From Rugamonas fusca (GTDB taxonomy: Bacteria > Pseudomonadota > Gammaproteobacteria > Burkholderiales > Burkholderiaceae_D), in contig NZ_JACEZS010000005.1 in assembly GCF_014042365.1 (NCBI RefSeq), positions 124,001 through 188,000 of the forward strand: a stretch of DNA of 64,000 nucleotides, read 5' to 3'. This document shows positions 30,469 through 38,621 of this stretch, piece by piece. The notes under the pieces are model-generated. The model had not been told where the DNA came from. It saw only the letters and a list, made by a program, of their open reading frames with translations, and searched no databases. A program made the position numbers and the translations under genes. The first letter of the stretch is position 1; the number at the start of each line of letters is the position of its first letter.

Positions 30469-30520
30469 CGAAAGTCGGCGCGGGCTATGCATGCGTTGGC
30501 GAACTGAGCTATACTAAACC

Positions 30521-30763
30521 CGTAGTTTCAATACTACGAATAAACAGGCCATGATCTGGCGCAGTCACCAACGATAGTGTGGCGCGCATTCAGAATGAGC
30601 GTTGATGAAACGACTTGGCCTGGAAGCGGTCTGCGCGCCGGCAATGTGTGCGCGGACTCCGGAGGCAACCGGAAGCGGGGCGACGCCAGGAGATACCTGG
30701 TGTTCGCTCTCCACCCATTCCCGAACGAGCCCGGCCCGCGCCCACCGCGCCGCCGGGCTTTTT
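30521..30763 (+). ncRNA. Candidate structured small RNA
   Basis: No credible reading frame. The segment folds into a series of hairpins: CGTAGT/ACTACG (30521-30538); CAGGCCA/TGGCCTG enclosing 30552-30615; a ten-pair stem GTCTGCGCGC/GTGCGCGGAC (30629-30657); CCGG/CCGG with loop AGGCAA (30659-30672); an eleven-pair stem around loop AGATA (30680-30707); and a terminator. A -10-like TATACT lies at 30510-30515. Several GGA motifs occur near loops. I could not match it to a known family. It is between the FimV-like and FliT-like genes, which are convergent. Confidence 0.5.
30728..30763 (+). terminator. Intrinsic terminator of candidate RNA
   Basis: AGCCCGGC (30728-30735) pairs with GCCGGGCT (30752-30759), followed by TTTTT. 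The orientation fits the plus-strand RNA upstream, or read-through from the FimV-like gene. Confidence 0.7.
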
Positions 30764-30776
30764 CATGCAGCATAGA

Positions 30777-30836
30777 AAAATCGGGGACGTAACACCATTT
30801 TGCTCGCTGGGAAAATGGTGTTACGTCCCCGATTTT
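30777..30836. repeat. Perfect 25-bp inverted repeat, REP/MITE-like
   Basis: The arms 30777-30801 and 30812-30836 are exact reverse complements over 25 bases with a 10-base loop. Each arm contains GGGGACGTAACACCATTTT or its complement. I recall this motif as a common dispersed repeat in Massilia/Janthinobacterium genomes, but that could not be checked here. Confidence 0.8.
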
Positions 30837-30850
30837 GCTTTGGGGTAATA

Positions 30851-30877
30851 AAAAAGCGCCCGCAGGCGCATTTTTTT
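30851..30877 (-). terminator. Terminator downstream of fliT-like gene
   Basis: GCGCC/GGCGC stem with loop CGCA flanked by an A-run on the left and T-run on the right, so it can work in both directions. It lies 18 bases beyond the fliT stop. Confidence 0.75.
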
Positions 30878-30894
30878 GATTCAGGCAGGAATGC

Positions 30895-31179
30895 TTACTG
30901 GCGTGGCGCGCTCATGCCAGGCATCTGGTTCATCCATGGTTCCGTCACGTCGCGGATGGCGCGGTCGTTGGCCAGGATTTGCTTGAGCAGGTCGATCTTG
31001 CGCTGGCGCGGGGCGCCGCTCAGGGCCGGCATGTCGCTGGCGGCGGGGCGAGCGGCGATGGCGCACTGGTGTTCCAGGCGGGTCAGGCTGTCCCAGTCGC
31101 TGACGCGGGCGGCGGCCACCATCTGGTTGCTCAGTCCGGCAATATTTTCGTACATCGAGAGGACTTCGGAGGAGGTCAT
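30895..31179 (-). CDS. fliT: FliT-like flagellar export chaperone
   Basis: 94-residue helical protein. The pattern VLSMYENIAGLSNQMVAAA, then DWDSLTRLEHQC, fits FliT, which holds the filament cap FliD before export and can modulate flagellar gene expression. A strong GGAGG-like site (tcggaggagg region) lies just upstream of the ATG. No other flagellar gene is in the window, so it is an isolated copy. Similarity is visible by pattern only. Confidence 0.7.
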   Translation of the reverse strand: MTSSEVLSMYENIAGLSNQMVAAARVSDWDSLTRLEHQCAIAARPAASDMPALSGAPRQRKIDLLKQILANDRAIRDVTEPWMNQMPGMSAPRQ

Positions 31180-31313
31180 GGCGCGCCCTGAAAAGTGGAA
31201 AAAGACTACCGCTTGTCTGGGGTAACGTCAGCTGCGGGAAGAACTTTAGGGTTTTTTGAAAATATTTTGCGAAAAATCGAAAATATTTTCAAAAGCGGGG
31301 GCCCGGCGCCATG

Positions 31314-31350
31314 AAAAACGGCCGCCTGCCCAAAAAATGGGCGGCGGCCG
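31314..31350 (-). terminator. Terminator downstream of HDOD gene
   Basis: On the minus strand a long stem (CGGCCGCC and GCCC with their complements, loop ATTTTTT) is followed by TTTTT. It lies 22 bases past the HDOD stop. Confidence 0.8.
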
Positions 31351-31371
31351 CATGCAATCTTGCAAATTCGA

Positions 31372-32199
31372 TTACTTGATCAGTTCTTCCAGGCCGGCGC
31401 TCAGTTCTTCGGGCGGCGGCATCTTGTCGATCAGGTCGCCATCGTCCAGGCCGAGGGCGTCGGCCATCTCGGTCGGGTAGCAGGCGGCGATTTCATCCTC
31501 GCTCAGCTTGTTCTGCTCGACGCGCGCGCGCCAGGCGGCCAGGTGCACCACGGCGGCCAGGCGGTTGGGCGGGGTGTGGCTGAGCGGGGCGGCGAAGGCG
31601 CTGATGGTTTCCGAGAACGTGGTCGGGAATTTCCAGCGGCGCGCCAGTTCCGCGCCCACGTCGGCGAAGGTGTAGCCCAGCGAGGCCTGTTCCGCGTCGA
31701 GACGGCGTGCGTCCATCGGACCGGCCACCTTGTCCAGTGCCAGCGCCTGCTCCGGCATGGCCGAGTGGATCACCAGCTGGCCGATGGCGTGCATCATGCC
31801 GATGGTGAAGGCGAGGTCGGTGTTCTCGCCGGTCTGCTTGGCGATCCATTTGGCCGAGACGGCCGTGTGCAGGCTGTAGCGCCAGAATTGTTTGAGGTCC
31901 AGGCCCGGCACGGTCTTGAATCCGCTCACCAGGCCGGAGCTGATGACCAGCGTGCGCACGGTGACAAAGCCCAGCATCAGCACCGCGTCCTCCACCGTGC
32001 CGATGCTGCGCGACACGTGGTAGTAGGCCGAGTTGGCCAGACGCAGCAGCTTGGCGCTCAGAACAGGATCCGTGGACAGTTTTTTCGCGATCTCTTCGGT
32101 CGATACGCTGGCTTTGTCAAAACTGCTGATCAGCTCTTCCACGACCTTGGGCGCGGTGGGCAACGCAGTCGGATTCTGGAACAGGGCATCAAGCTTCAT
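31372..32199 (-). CDS. HDOD-domain signalling protein
   Basis: 275-residue cytoplasmic protein that is almost entirely an HDOD domain: LPTAPKVVEELISSF, SVSTEEIAKKLSTDPVLSAKLLRLANSAYY, then MLGFVTVRTLVISSGL and GMMHAIGQLVIHSA. HDOD proteins are non-catalytic relatives of HD hydrolases that tune motility, c-di-GMP or stress pathways. No GGDEF or EAL domain is fused. Monocistronic, with its own terminator. Confidence 0.88.
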   Translation of the reverse strand: MKLDALFQNPTALPTAPKVVEELISSFDKASVSTEEIAKKLSTDPVLSAKLLRLANSAYYHVSRSIGTVEDAVLMLGFVTVRTLVISSGLVSGFKTVPGLDLKQFWRYSLHTAVSAKWIAKQTGENTDLAFTIGMMHAIGQLVIHSAMPEQALALDKVAGPMDARRLDAEQASLGYTFADVGAELARRWKFPTTFSETISAFAAPLSHTPPNRLAAVVHLAAWRARVEQNKLSEDEIAACYPTEMADALGLDDGDLIDKMPPPEELSAGLEELIK

Positions 32200-32446
32200 T
32201 TTCTTCTCCTCGTTGGTTTCGCGTTGCTACCAGTGAACTATATAGCGATTCCAGCGATCAAAAAAGACATTTTGATGCTCTGGCGTATCTTTTCTGCCGA
32301 TGGCATCAGGCGGTGCATTTTTACCATCCATGCCGGTGATCCTGCAGTTCGTCGCATCGTGCGCGTGGGCGCACGGAGTTGGCGCTACAGTGCACGCTGG
32401 CCCATCACGCCAATCCTTCATCCAGATCCACTATAAAAGGACAACC

Positions 32447-34528
32447 ATGCAAGCTCATTCCCGACCGCTGCGGCGCACCGCCCGCAGGACCGCTCTCAGC
32501 CTGGCCCTGTGCGGCGCCACGTTCGCGCTGGCCCCCGCCCACGCGGCGCCGGACGATACGGCACCCGTGGCCGCCATCGCGGCCAACGCCAACGCCCCCG
32601 CCGCCACGCTGCCCGGCGACGACTTCTTCGATTACGTCAATGGCGCATGGCTCAAGTCGGTCGAGATTCCGGCCGACCGCAGCAGCTGGGGCGTGGGCGC
32701 GGCACTGGTGGAGGACACCAATGCCCGCATCGTCAAGCTGATCGAGGGCCTGGCCGCCGACCCGGCCGCCAACGCCGAGGCGAAGAAGATCGTGGCCTAC
32801 TACAACACCTTCATGGATGAGGCAGGCATCGAGGCGCGCGGCCTGGCGCCGTTGCAAGCCCAGCTCAAGGACATCGCCGCGATCAAGGACAAGGCCGCCC
32901 TGACGCGCGCGCTGGGCGCCACGCTGCGGGCCGACGTCGATCCGCTCAACGCCACCAACTTCTTCACCGAAAACCTGTTCGGCCTGTGGGTGGCCCAGGG
33001 CTTGACGGACGCCACCCACTACACGCCTTACCTGCTGCAGGGCGGCCTGGGCATGCCAGACCGCGCCTATTACCTGGATGACACGCCCTCGATGGTGGCC
33101 CTGCGCGGCAAATACCTGGCCCATATCGCCGCCACCTTCCGCCTGGCCGGCATGGACGATGCGGACGCCCGTGCGGCCCGCGTGTTCGACCTGGAACGCA
33201 AGATCGCCCAGTCGCATGCCAACCGCGAGGATTCGGCCGACGTCCTGAAAGCCAATAACCTGTGGCAGGCGGCCGATTTCGGGCGCAAGGCGCCGGGCAT
33301 GGACTGGAAGGCGTATTTCCAGAGCGCGGGCCTGGCTGGCCAGCACAAGTTCATCGTCTGGCATCCAAGCGCCATCATCGGCGCGGCCAGGCTGGTGCAG
33401 GCCATGCCGCTGGCAACGTGGAAGGACTTCCTCGCCTTCCACCGCATCAACCACGCGCACAGTGCGCTGCCCAAGGCCCTGGCCGACCAGCATTTCGATT
33501 TCTACGGCCGTACCCTGAACGGCACGCCGCAGCAAGCCGTGCGCTGGAAGCGCAGCCTGGCCGCCGTCAACGCGGCCATGCCCGATGCGCTGGGCAAGAT
33601 CTACGTGGCCAAGTATTTCCCGCCCGAATCCAAGCAGCGCCTGCAGCAGATGGTGGTCCAGATCGTGGACGCCTTCCACGCCCGCATCGACCAGCTCGAC
33701 TGGATGGCGCCCGCCACCAAGCAGGAAGCGCACGCCAAGCTCAAGAGCCTGTACGTGGGCGTGGGCTACCCGGAAAAATGGGCCAGCTATGACGCGCTGC
33801 AAGTGGTGCCCGGCGATGCGCTGGGTAACCTGCAGCGCGCCGAACTGGCGGAAACGCAGCGCCAGTTGGCCAAGCTCAAGCAGCCGGTGGACCGCGCCGA
33901 GTGGTGCATGCCGGCCCAGCTGGTGAATGCCGTCAACATGCCGATGCAAAATGCGATCAACTTCCCGGCCGCCATCCTGCAACCGCCATACTTCGACCCG
34001 AACGCCAGCGACGCCATGAACTACGGCGGCATCGGCGCCACCATCGGCCACGAGATCAGCCACAGCTTCGACGACCAGGGCGCCCAGTTCGATTCCAGGG
34101 GCTTGCTGCGCGACTGGTGGACGGCGGCCGACGGCGCCCACTTCAAGCAAGCCTCGGCGGCGCTGGCGGCCCAGTACTCGGCCTACAAGCCATTCCCCGA
34201 CCTGGCCATCAACGGCCAGCAGACGCTGAGCGAAAACCTGGCCGACCTGGCCGGCCTGGCGGCGGCCCACGACGCCTACCTCGCCTCCATGGCCGGCAAG
34301 GCGCCCGTGGCCGACGCCGACCGGCAGTTCTTCACCGGCTATGCGATGAGCTGGCGCGAGAAGGCGCGCGACGCCGCCTTGCGCCGCGCCATCCTGACCG
34401 ATGGCCACGCGCCCGACAAGTGGCGCACGGCCACCGTGCGCAATATGGACGCGTGGTACAAGGCCTTCAACGTGCAGCCGGGCCAGACGCTGTACCTGGC
34501 GCCGGAACAGCGGGTACGGGTTTGGTAA
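32447..34528 (+). CDS. pepO: Secreted M13 (neprilysin/PepO) zinc metallopeptidase
   Basis: 693 residues with a signal peptide (RRTALSLALCGATFALAPAH, then AAPD). The zinc site is HEISH in IGHEISHSFDDQGAQFD with the third ligand Glu in LSENLADLAGL, and substrate-binding NAMNYGG-like motif SDAMNYGGIG precedes it. The length matches M13 enzymes, which cut small peptides in the periplasm or outside the cell. AAAGGA lies eight bases before the chosen ATG 32447; the frame is open further upstream but without a ribosome site. Confidence 0.94.
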   Translation: MQAHSRPLRRTARRTALSLALCGATFALAPAHAAPDDTAPVAAIAANANAPAATLPGDDFFDYVNGAWLKSVEIPADRSSWGVGAALVEDTNARIVKLIEGLAADPAANAEAKKIVAYYNTFMDEAGIEARGLAPLQAQLKDIAAIKDKAALTRALGATLRADVDPLNATNFFTENLFGLWVAQGLTDATHYTPYLLQGGLGMPDRAYYLDDTPSMVALRGKYLAHIAATFRLAGMDDADARAARVFDLERKIAQSHANREDSADVLKANNLWQAADFGRKAPGMDWKAYFQSAGLAGQHKFIVWHPSAIIGAARLVQAMPLATWKDFLAFHRINHAHSALPKALADQHFDFYGRTLNGTPQQAVRWKRSLAAVNAAMPDALGKIYVAKYFPPESKQRLQQMVVQIVDAFHARIDQLDWMAPATKQEAHAKLKSLYVGVGYPEKWASYDALQVVPGDALGNLQRAELAETQRQLAKLKQPVDRAEWCMPAQLVNAVNMPMQNAINFPAAILQPPYFDPNASDAMNYGGIGATIGHEISHSFDDQGAQFDSRGLLRDWWTAADGAHFKQASAALAAQYSAYKPFPDLAINGQQTLSENLADLAGLAAAHDAYLASMAGKAPVADADRQFFTGYAMSWREKARDAALRRAILTDGHAPDKWRTATVRNMDAWYKAFNVQPGQTLYLAPEQRVRVW

Positions 34529-34594
34529 CTCCGGTCTGGTAAAGTAGCAGGGCGGGGCGCCACGCGGTGTGGCGCCCGCCTCGATGGGGACGGC

Positions 34595-35236
34595 ATGGAG
34601 AACGAAGCAGGGCAGCGCGCGCAACTGGAGCAGATCACGCAGCGCACGCTGCAGCACTACGAACGCACGGCCGAGCAGTTCTTCGCCGGCACCATAGATC
34701 ACGACGTCAGCCAGAATATCGCTGCGCTGTTGCGCGCCATCGCCGCTCCCGCGCCGTTGCGCATCCTCGACCTGGGCTGCGGGCCGGGACGTGACCTCAA
34801 GACTTTTACCGAGCTGGGCCATGAAGCCATCGGCATTGATGGCTGTCCCCGCTTCACCGAGATGGCGCGCGCGTGGAGCGGCTGCACCGTGTGGCATCAG
34901 GACTTCCTCGCGCTCGATCTGCCGGCTGGCTATTTTGATGGCGTGTATGCCAACGCCTCCTTGTTCCATGTGCCGAGCGCGGCCTTGCCGTCCGTGCTGC
35001 GCACCCTGCACGACGCGCTCAAACCCGGCGGCGTACTGTTCAGTTCCAACCCGCGCGGCCACAACGAGGAAGGCTGGAACGGCCCCCGCTATGGCAGCTA
35101 CTACGATTACCCGACCTGGGAACGGCAACTGACGGCGGCTGGCTTTCTCGCCGTCGAGCACTACTACCGTCCGCCCGGCCTGCCGCGCGCGCAGCAGCCG
35201 TGGCTGGCCAGCGTGTGGCGCAAACCGGCATCCTGA
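34595..35236 (+). CDS. Class I SAM-dependent methyltransferase
   Basis: 213 residues. Motif I is ILDLGCGPGRDLKTF, motif II acidic residue in EAIGIDGCPRF, and a later motif DGVYANASLFHVPSAAL follows. The fold is the small-molecule methyltransferase type. The substrate cannot be told from sequence. It starts 66 bases after the peptidase stop and may be cotranscribed with it. Confidence 0.85.
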   Translation: MENEAGQRAQLEQITQRTLQHYERTAEQFFAGTIDHDVSQNIAALLRAIAAPAPLRILDLGCGPGRDLKTFTELGHEAIGIDGCPRFTEMARAWSGCTVWHQDFLALDLPAGYFDGVYANASLFHVPSAALPSVLRTLHDALKPGGVLFSSNPRGHNEEGWNGPRYGSYYDYPTWERQLTAAGFLAVEHYYRPPGLPRAQQPWLASVWRKPAS

Positions 35237-35354
35237 GGAATTGCCCGTTTCTGTACGCCAGCGCACGGAGTGGCGCGGTTGGCGGGCATAGCATGGGGAC
35301 CGCGAATACACGGACACGTGCGTTTCGCTCTCATTCACAACCAAGGAGTGCGCG

Positions 35355-35552
35355 ATGAACAAGGACCAGGTCAAAGGGAAAGCCAAGGAAATCGGTGGCA
35401 AGATCCAGGAAGAAGCCGGCAAGCTGGTCGGCAGTACCCAGCAGCAGGTCAAGGGCTTGAACAAGCAGTCCGAAGGCAAGCTGGAAAAAACGATGGGCGA
35501 TGCCCGCGAGGCGGCGGAAGACATGATGAAAAATCGCGGCAACCGCCAGTAA
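35355..35552 (+). CDS. CsbD-family stress protein
   Basis: 65 residues beginning MNKDQVKGKAKEIGGKIQEE, the CsbD signature (KGKAKEIKGKI type). These small, very hydrophilic, helical proteins accumulate under general stress; the mechanism is unknown. GGAG precedes the ATG by eight bases. A hairpin follows the stop. Confidence 0.9.
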   Translation: MNKDQVKGKAKEIGGKIQEEAGKLVGSTQQQVKGLNKQSEGKLEKTMGDAREAAEDMMKNRGNRQ

Positions 35553-35571
35553 AGTTGGTCCACGCAGGAAG

Positions 35572-35595
35572 AAACAGCCGCGCTTGCGGCTGTTT
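35572..35595. terminator. Hairpin between csbD-like gene and hcp
   Basis: AAACAGCCGC / GCGGCTGTTT, a perfect ten-pair stem with loop GCTT. The A/T ends allow use in either direction, for the two convergent genes. Confidence 0.6.
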
Positions 35596-35614
35596 GCACA
35601 TCAGGATGAACCGT

Positions 35615-36109
35615 TCAGGCGGCGATGCGGTTGGTCGACAGGTCCCAGCCGCCGGCCGTGTTGCCGCCGGCGCCGCCGCTGATCTTTTGCTGCATGTAGC
35701 GCCACTTGACCTTGGAGAACTTGAGCGCCACGCTCTCGCCCAGGATGTCGCCCTCTTCCACGCTGGGGGTGACGGCGCCGATCAGCACGTTTTCCAGCTC
35801 GATCTCGTAGTACTTGACGCGCTCGCCCTGGCCGTCGGCGCGCATGAACTCGAACTTCGCTTTCGGGATGGTCTTGCCGGACGCGCAGGTTTGCAGCAGC
35901 ACGGGCGAGGACAGGTCGGCCAGCTTGGACAGCACGATGTCCTGGTGCTCGCAGCGCTCGGCCGTGTGGCCGCCGCCGGTCGAGGCCGTAGCCGACTTGG
36001 GCTGGGTCACGGCCCAGTTCACGGACTTGCATTCGATCCAGTCCTTGTGGCGGTCGTCCGCCGATTCGCCACGGATGCCGTCTATGTGCAGATATACGTC
36101 GATAGCCAT
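35615..36109 (-). CDS. hcp: Hcp-family type VI secretion protein (orphan)
   Basis: 164 residues starting MAIDVYLHIDGIRGES, followed by the Hcp1 pattern (IECKSVNWAVTQP, EHQDIVLSKLADLSSPVLLQ, VKYYEIELENVLIGAV). Hcp forms hexameric rings of the T6SS tube and is itself secreted. GGAGGAATT precedes ATG 36109 optimally; an in-frame start 15 bases upstream is less likely. No other T6SS gene (tssB/C, vgrG) is in the window. Confidence 0.9.
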   Translation of the reverse strand: MAIDVYLHIDGIRGESADDRHKDWIECKSVNWAVTQPKSATASTGGGHTAERCEHQDIVLSKLADLSSPVLLQTCASGKTIPKAKFEFMRADGQGERVKYYEIELENVLIGAVTPSVEEGDILGESVALKFSKVKWRYMQQKISGGAGGNTAGGWDLSTNRIAA

Positions 36110-36301
36110 AATTCCTCCAGACAATGAACAAGGCGGGGCGGAATCGTCCCGCAGTCCGCATTATTCACGGGATTAATAAAATGGCATTTGTGGACTATCA
36201 AATTGCATGTCTGAGGCGCTAGCCCAGACGGGGCGGGAGACGGGGAGGGGAGCGCCGTCCGGCCAGAACAGGGCTGGCCGGACGGGGCAGGGCAGGGCGG
36301 C

Positions 36302-38512
36302 TTATTTGCCGCTCAGCAGGTGCTTCTTGAAGAATGCTTCGATGTTGCCGTACACGTGGCGCTGCTGGGTGCGGCTGGACATGCCGTGCTTGCCGCCCGG
36401 ATAGGTCATCAGCTCGAAGTGGACGTTGCGGTTGACCAGCGCGTCGATCATGCGCGTGGTGTTGGTGAACAGCACGTTATCGTCGGCCATGCCGTGCATC
36501 AGCAGCAGCGGCGATTTCAGGCCGTCCAGGTGGGCGTACACGCCGCTGTTGCGGTAGCCGTCCGCGTTGTCCTTGGGCGTGCTCATGAACTGTTCCGTGT
36601 AGTGGGTGTCGTAGAGCGACCAGTCCGTCACGGGCGCCACCGACACGCCCAGCGCGATCTTGTCCGACGCCGCCGCCAGCAGGCGCAGCGTCATGAAGCC
36701 GCCGTAGCTCCAGCCGAACACGCCGATGCGCCTGGCGTCCACATAGCTTTGCTGGCCCAGCCAGGCGATGCCTGTCAGCTGGTCTTCCACTTCCACCTTG
36801 CCCAGCTGGCGGTAGATGGCGTCCGTGAACGCGCGCTCGCGCCGGAACGAGCCGCGGTTATCGAGCCGGAACACGACGAAGCCTTGCTGCGCCATGTACT
36901 GGTCGAACAGGTTGCCCCACTTGCGCGCCACGTGCTGCGCATGCGGGCCGCCGTAGGTGGACAGGAACACCGGGTATTTCTTGAACGGGTTGAAGTTGGC
37001 CGGCTTGAGCAGCGAGTAGTACAGCGTCTGGCCATCCTTGGCCTTGAGCGTGCCGTATTCCGTGTGCAGGTGGGCGTTCTTGTAGCGCGCGTAGGGATGC
37101 TGGGCGTTCAGCTCATTGTGTTCCAGCCACGCCACCATGCTGCCGTCCGGATGGCGGATGCTCACTTGCGGCGGCGTGTCCGGGTCCGACCAGGTGTCGA
37201 CGAACACTTCGCCGTTGCGGGCGAACGCGGCATCGTGCCAGCCGTCGGCCTGGGTGATGCGCTGCGGGTGGTCGGCCGTGCTGCCGTCCAGGGCCAGCGC
37301 GTAGGTCTGGCGGTCGATCACGGCGTCGCGGTTGGAGGACACATAGACCTTGCCCGCTTTTTCATCCACGGCCAGCAGGTTGTCGATGCCCCAGTTGCCG
37401 CTGGAAATCGGGTGCAGCAGCTTGCCGTCCATGTCGTACAGGTACAGGTGGTTGCGGCCGCTGCGTTCGGACGACCAGATGAAACCGGCGTCGTTGGCCA
37501 GGAAGCGCAAGTCGTCGTGGATGCCGACCCAGGTGGGCGAAGTCTCCGTCACCAGCACGCGCTGGGCCAGCGTGGCCATGTCCACCGACACCAGCTCCAG
37601 CGTTTTCTGGTCGCGGCTCTGGCGCTGGAACAGCAGCGCCCTGGCGCTGGCGCTCCAGTCGGCGCGCACCAGGTAGATGTCCGGGTTGGGGCCCAGGTCC
37701 ACCTTGCGCTGTTCGCCCGTGGCGGGCGACACGATGCGCAACTGCACCTGCACGTTGGGATCGCCGGCGGCCGGATAGCGCTGCTCGACCACGTCGGTGC
37801 GGTCGGCGAAGATTTCGAAGCGGCGCGCTACCGGCACGGGCGACTCGTCATAGCGCTTGTAGGCGATGGCGCTGTCGTCGGGCGCCCAGTAGTAGCCGGT
37901 GGTCTGGCCCATTTCCTCCTGTGCCACGAATTCCGCTTCGCCATTGTGGATGGTGCCACCGCCGTCCGTGGTCAGCTGGTGTTCCTTGCCGGTGGCCAGC
38001 TCGATGACGAACAGGTTCTGGTCGCGCACGAAGGAGACGTAGCGCCCGCGCGGGGAAATCTTGGGATCGAACACATTGCCGGAGGCGACCAGGCGCGCCT
38101 GGTCCGGCTGGCTGACGTCAATCAGGTACAGGTTGCCGGCGATGGGGACCAGCAACTGCTTGCCGTCGGGTGACCAGCTGTAGTTGAGGATGCCTTTCAG
38201 GCTGGCCACGCGCTCGCGCTCGCGGCGGGCCTTTTCGGCGGCTGACAGGTCTTCCTCGGGCACGAGAAGCTTGGAATCGACCAGGCGGTGGGCGCTCTTG
38301 TCCTTCAGGTTGTATTCCCACAGGTCGAGCTGGAACTGGTTGTCGGCGCGGCCGCGCAGGAAGGTGACACGGGCGCCGTCGGGCGACACTTTCAGGTTGC
38401 GCACGCCAGGCCCGCTCAACGCCGGATCGGCGTGGATGCGGTCCAGCGTCAGCTGTTCGGCGGTGGCCGGCACGGCTGCGAGGGCGGCGAGGAAGCACAG
38501 GATAAAACGCAT
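36302..38512 (-). CDS. Secreted S9 family prolyl dipeptidyl peptidase (DPP IV-like)
   Basis: 736 residues with a signal peptide (MRFILCFLAALAAVPATA). Residues about 30-480 form the DPP IV N-terminal propeller domain, with the double-Glu motif as AEFVAQEEMGQTTGYYW. The C-terminal alpha/beta hydrolase carries Ser in GWSYGGF near residue 600, Asp in MHGMADDNV and His in GGKHGMSS. It should remove X-Pro dipeptides from peptides in the periplasm or outside. Length and motifs are normal. Confidence 0.93.
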   Translation of the reverse strand: MRFILCFLAALAAVPATAEQLTLDRIHADPALSGPGVRNLKVSPDGARVTFLRGRADNQFQLDLWEYNLKDKSAHRLVDSKLLVPEEDLSAAEKARRERERVASLKGILNYSWSPDGKQLLVPIAGNLYLIDVSQPDQARLVASGNVFDPKISPRGRYVSFVRDQNLFVIELATGKEHQLTTDGGGTIHNGEAEFVAQEEMGQTTGYYWAPDDSAIAYKRYDESPVPVARRFEIFADRTDVVEQRYPAAGDPNVQVQLRIVSPATGEQRKVDLGPNPDIYLVRADWSASARALLFQRQSRDQKTLELVSVDMATLAQRVLVTETSPTWVGIHDDLRFLANDAGFIWSSERSGRNHLYLYDMDGKLLHPISSGNWGIDNLLAVDEKAGKVYVSSNRDAVIDRQTYALALDGSTADHPQRITQADGWHDAAFARNGEVFVDTWSDPDTPPQVSIRHPDGSMVAWLEHNELNAQHPYARYKNAHLHTEYGTLKAKDGQTLYYSLLKPANFNPFKKYPVFLSTYGGPHAQHVARKWGNLFDQYMAQQGFVVFRLDNRGSFRRERAFTDAIYRQLGKVEVEDQLTGIAWLGQQSYVDARRIGVFGWSYGGFMTLRLLAAASDKIALGVSVAPVTDWSLYDTHYTEQFMSTPKDNADGYRNSGVYAHLDGLKSPLLLMHGMADDNVLFTNTTRMIDALVNRNVHFELMTYPGGKHGMSSRTQQRHVYGNIEAFFKKHLLSGK

Positions 38513-38621
38513 CGGAGTCTCATGGTGATTTGCTTAGCGCAAGACGATACCAGAGTACGGCGGTGATAGCGAGCGGCCGGCCCTGGGCCGGCTGGCGCTC
38601 GGCCGCCCGCCCGGATTGCCG

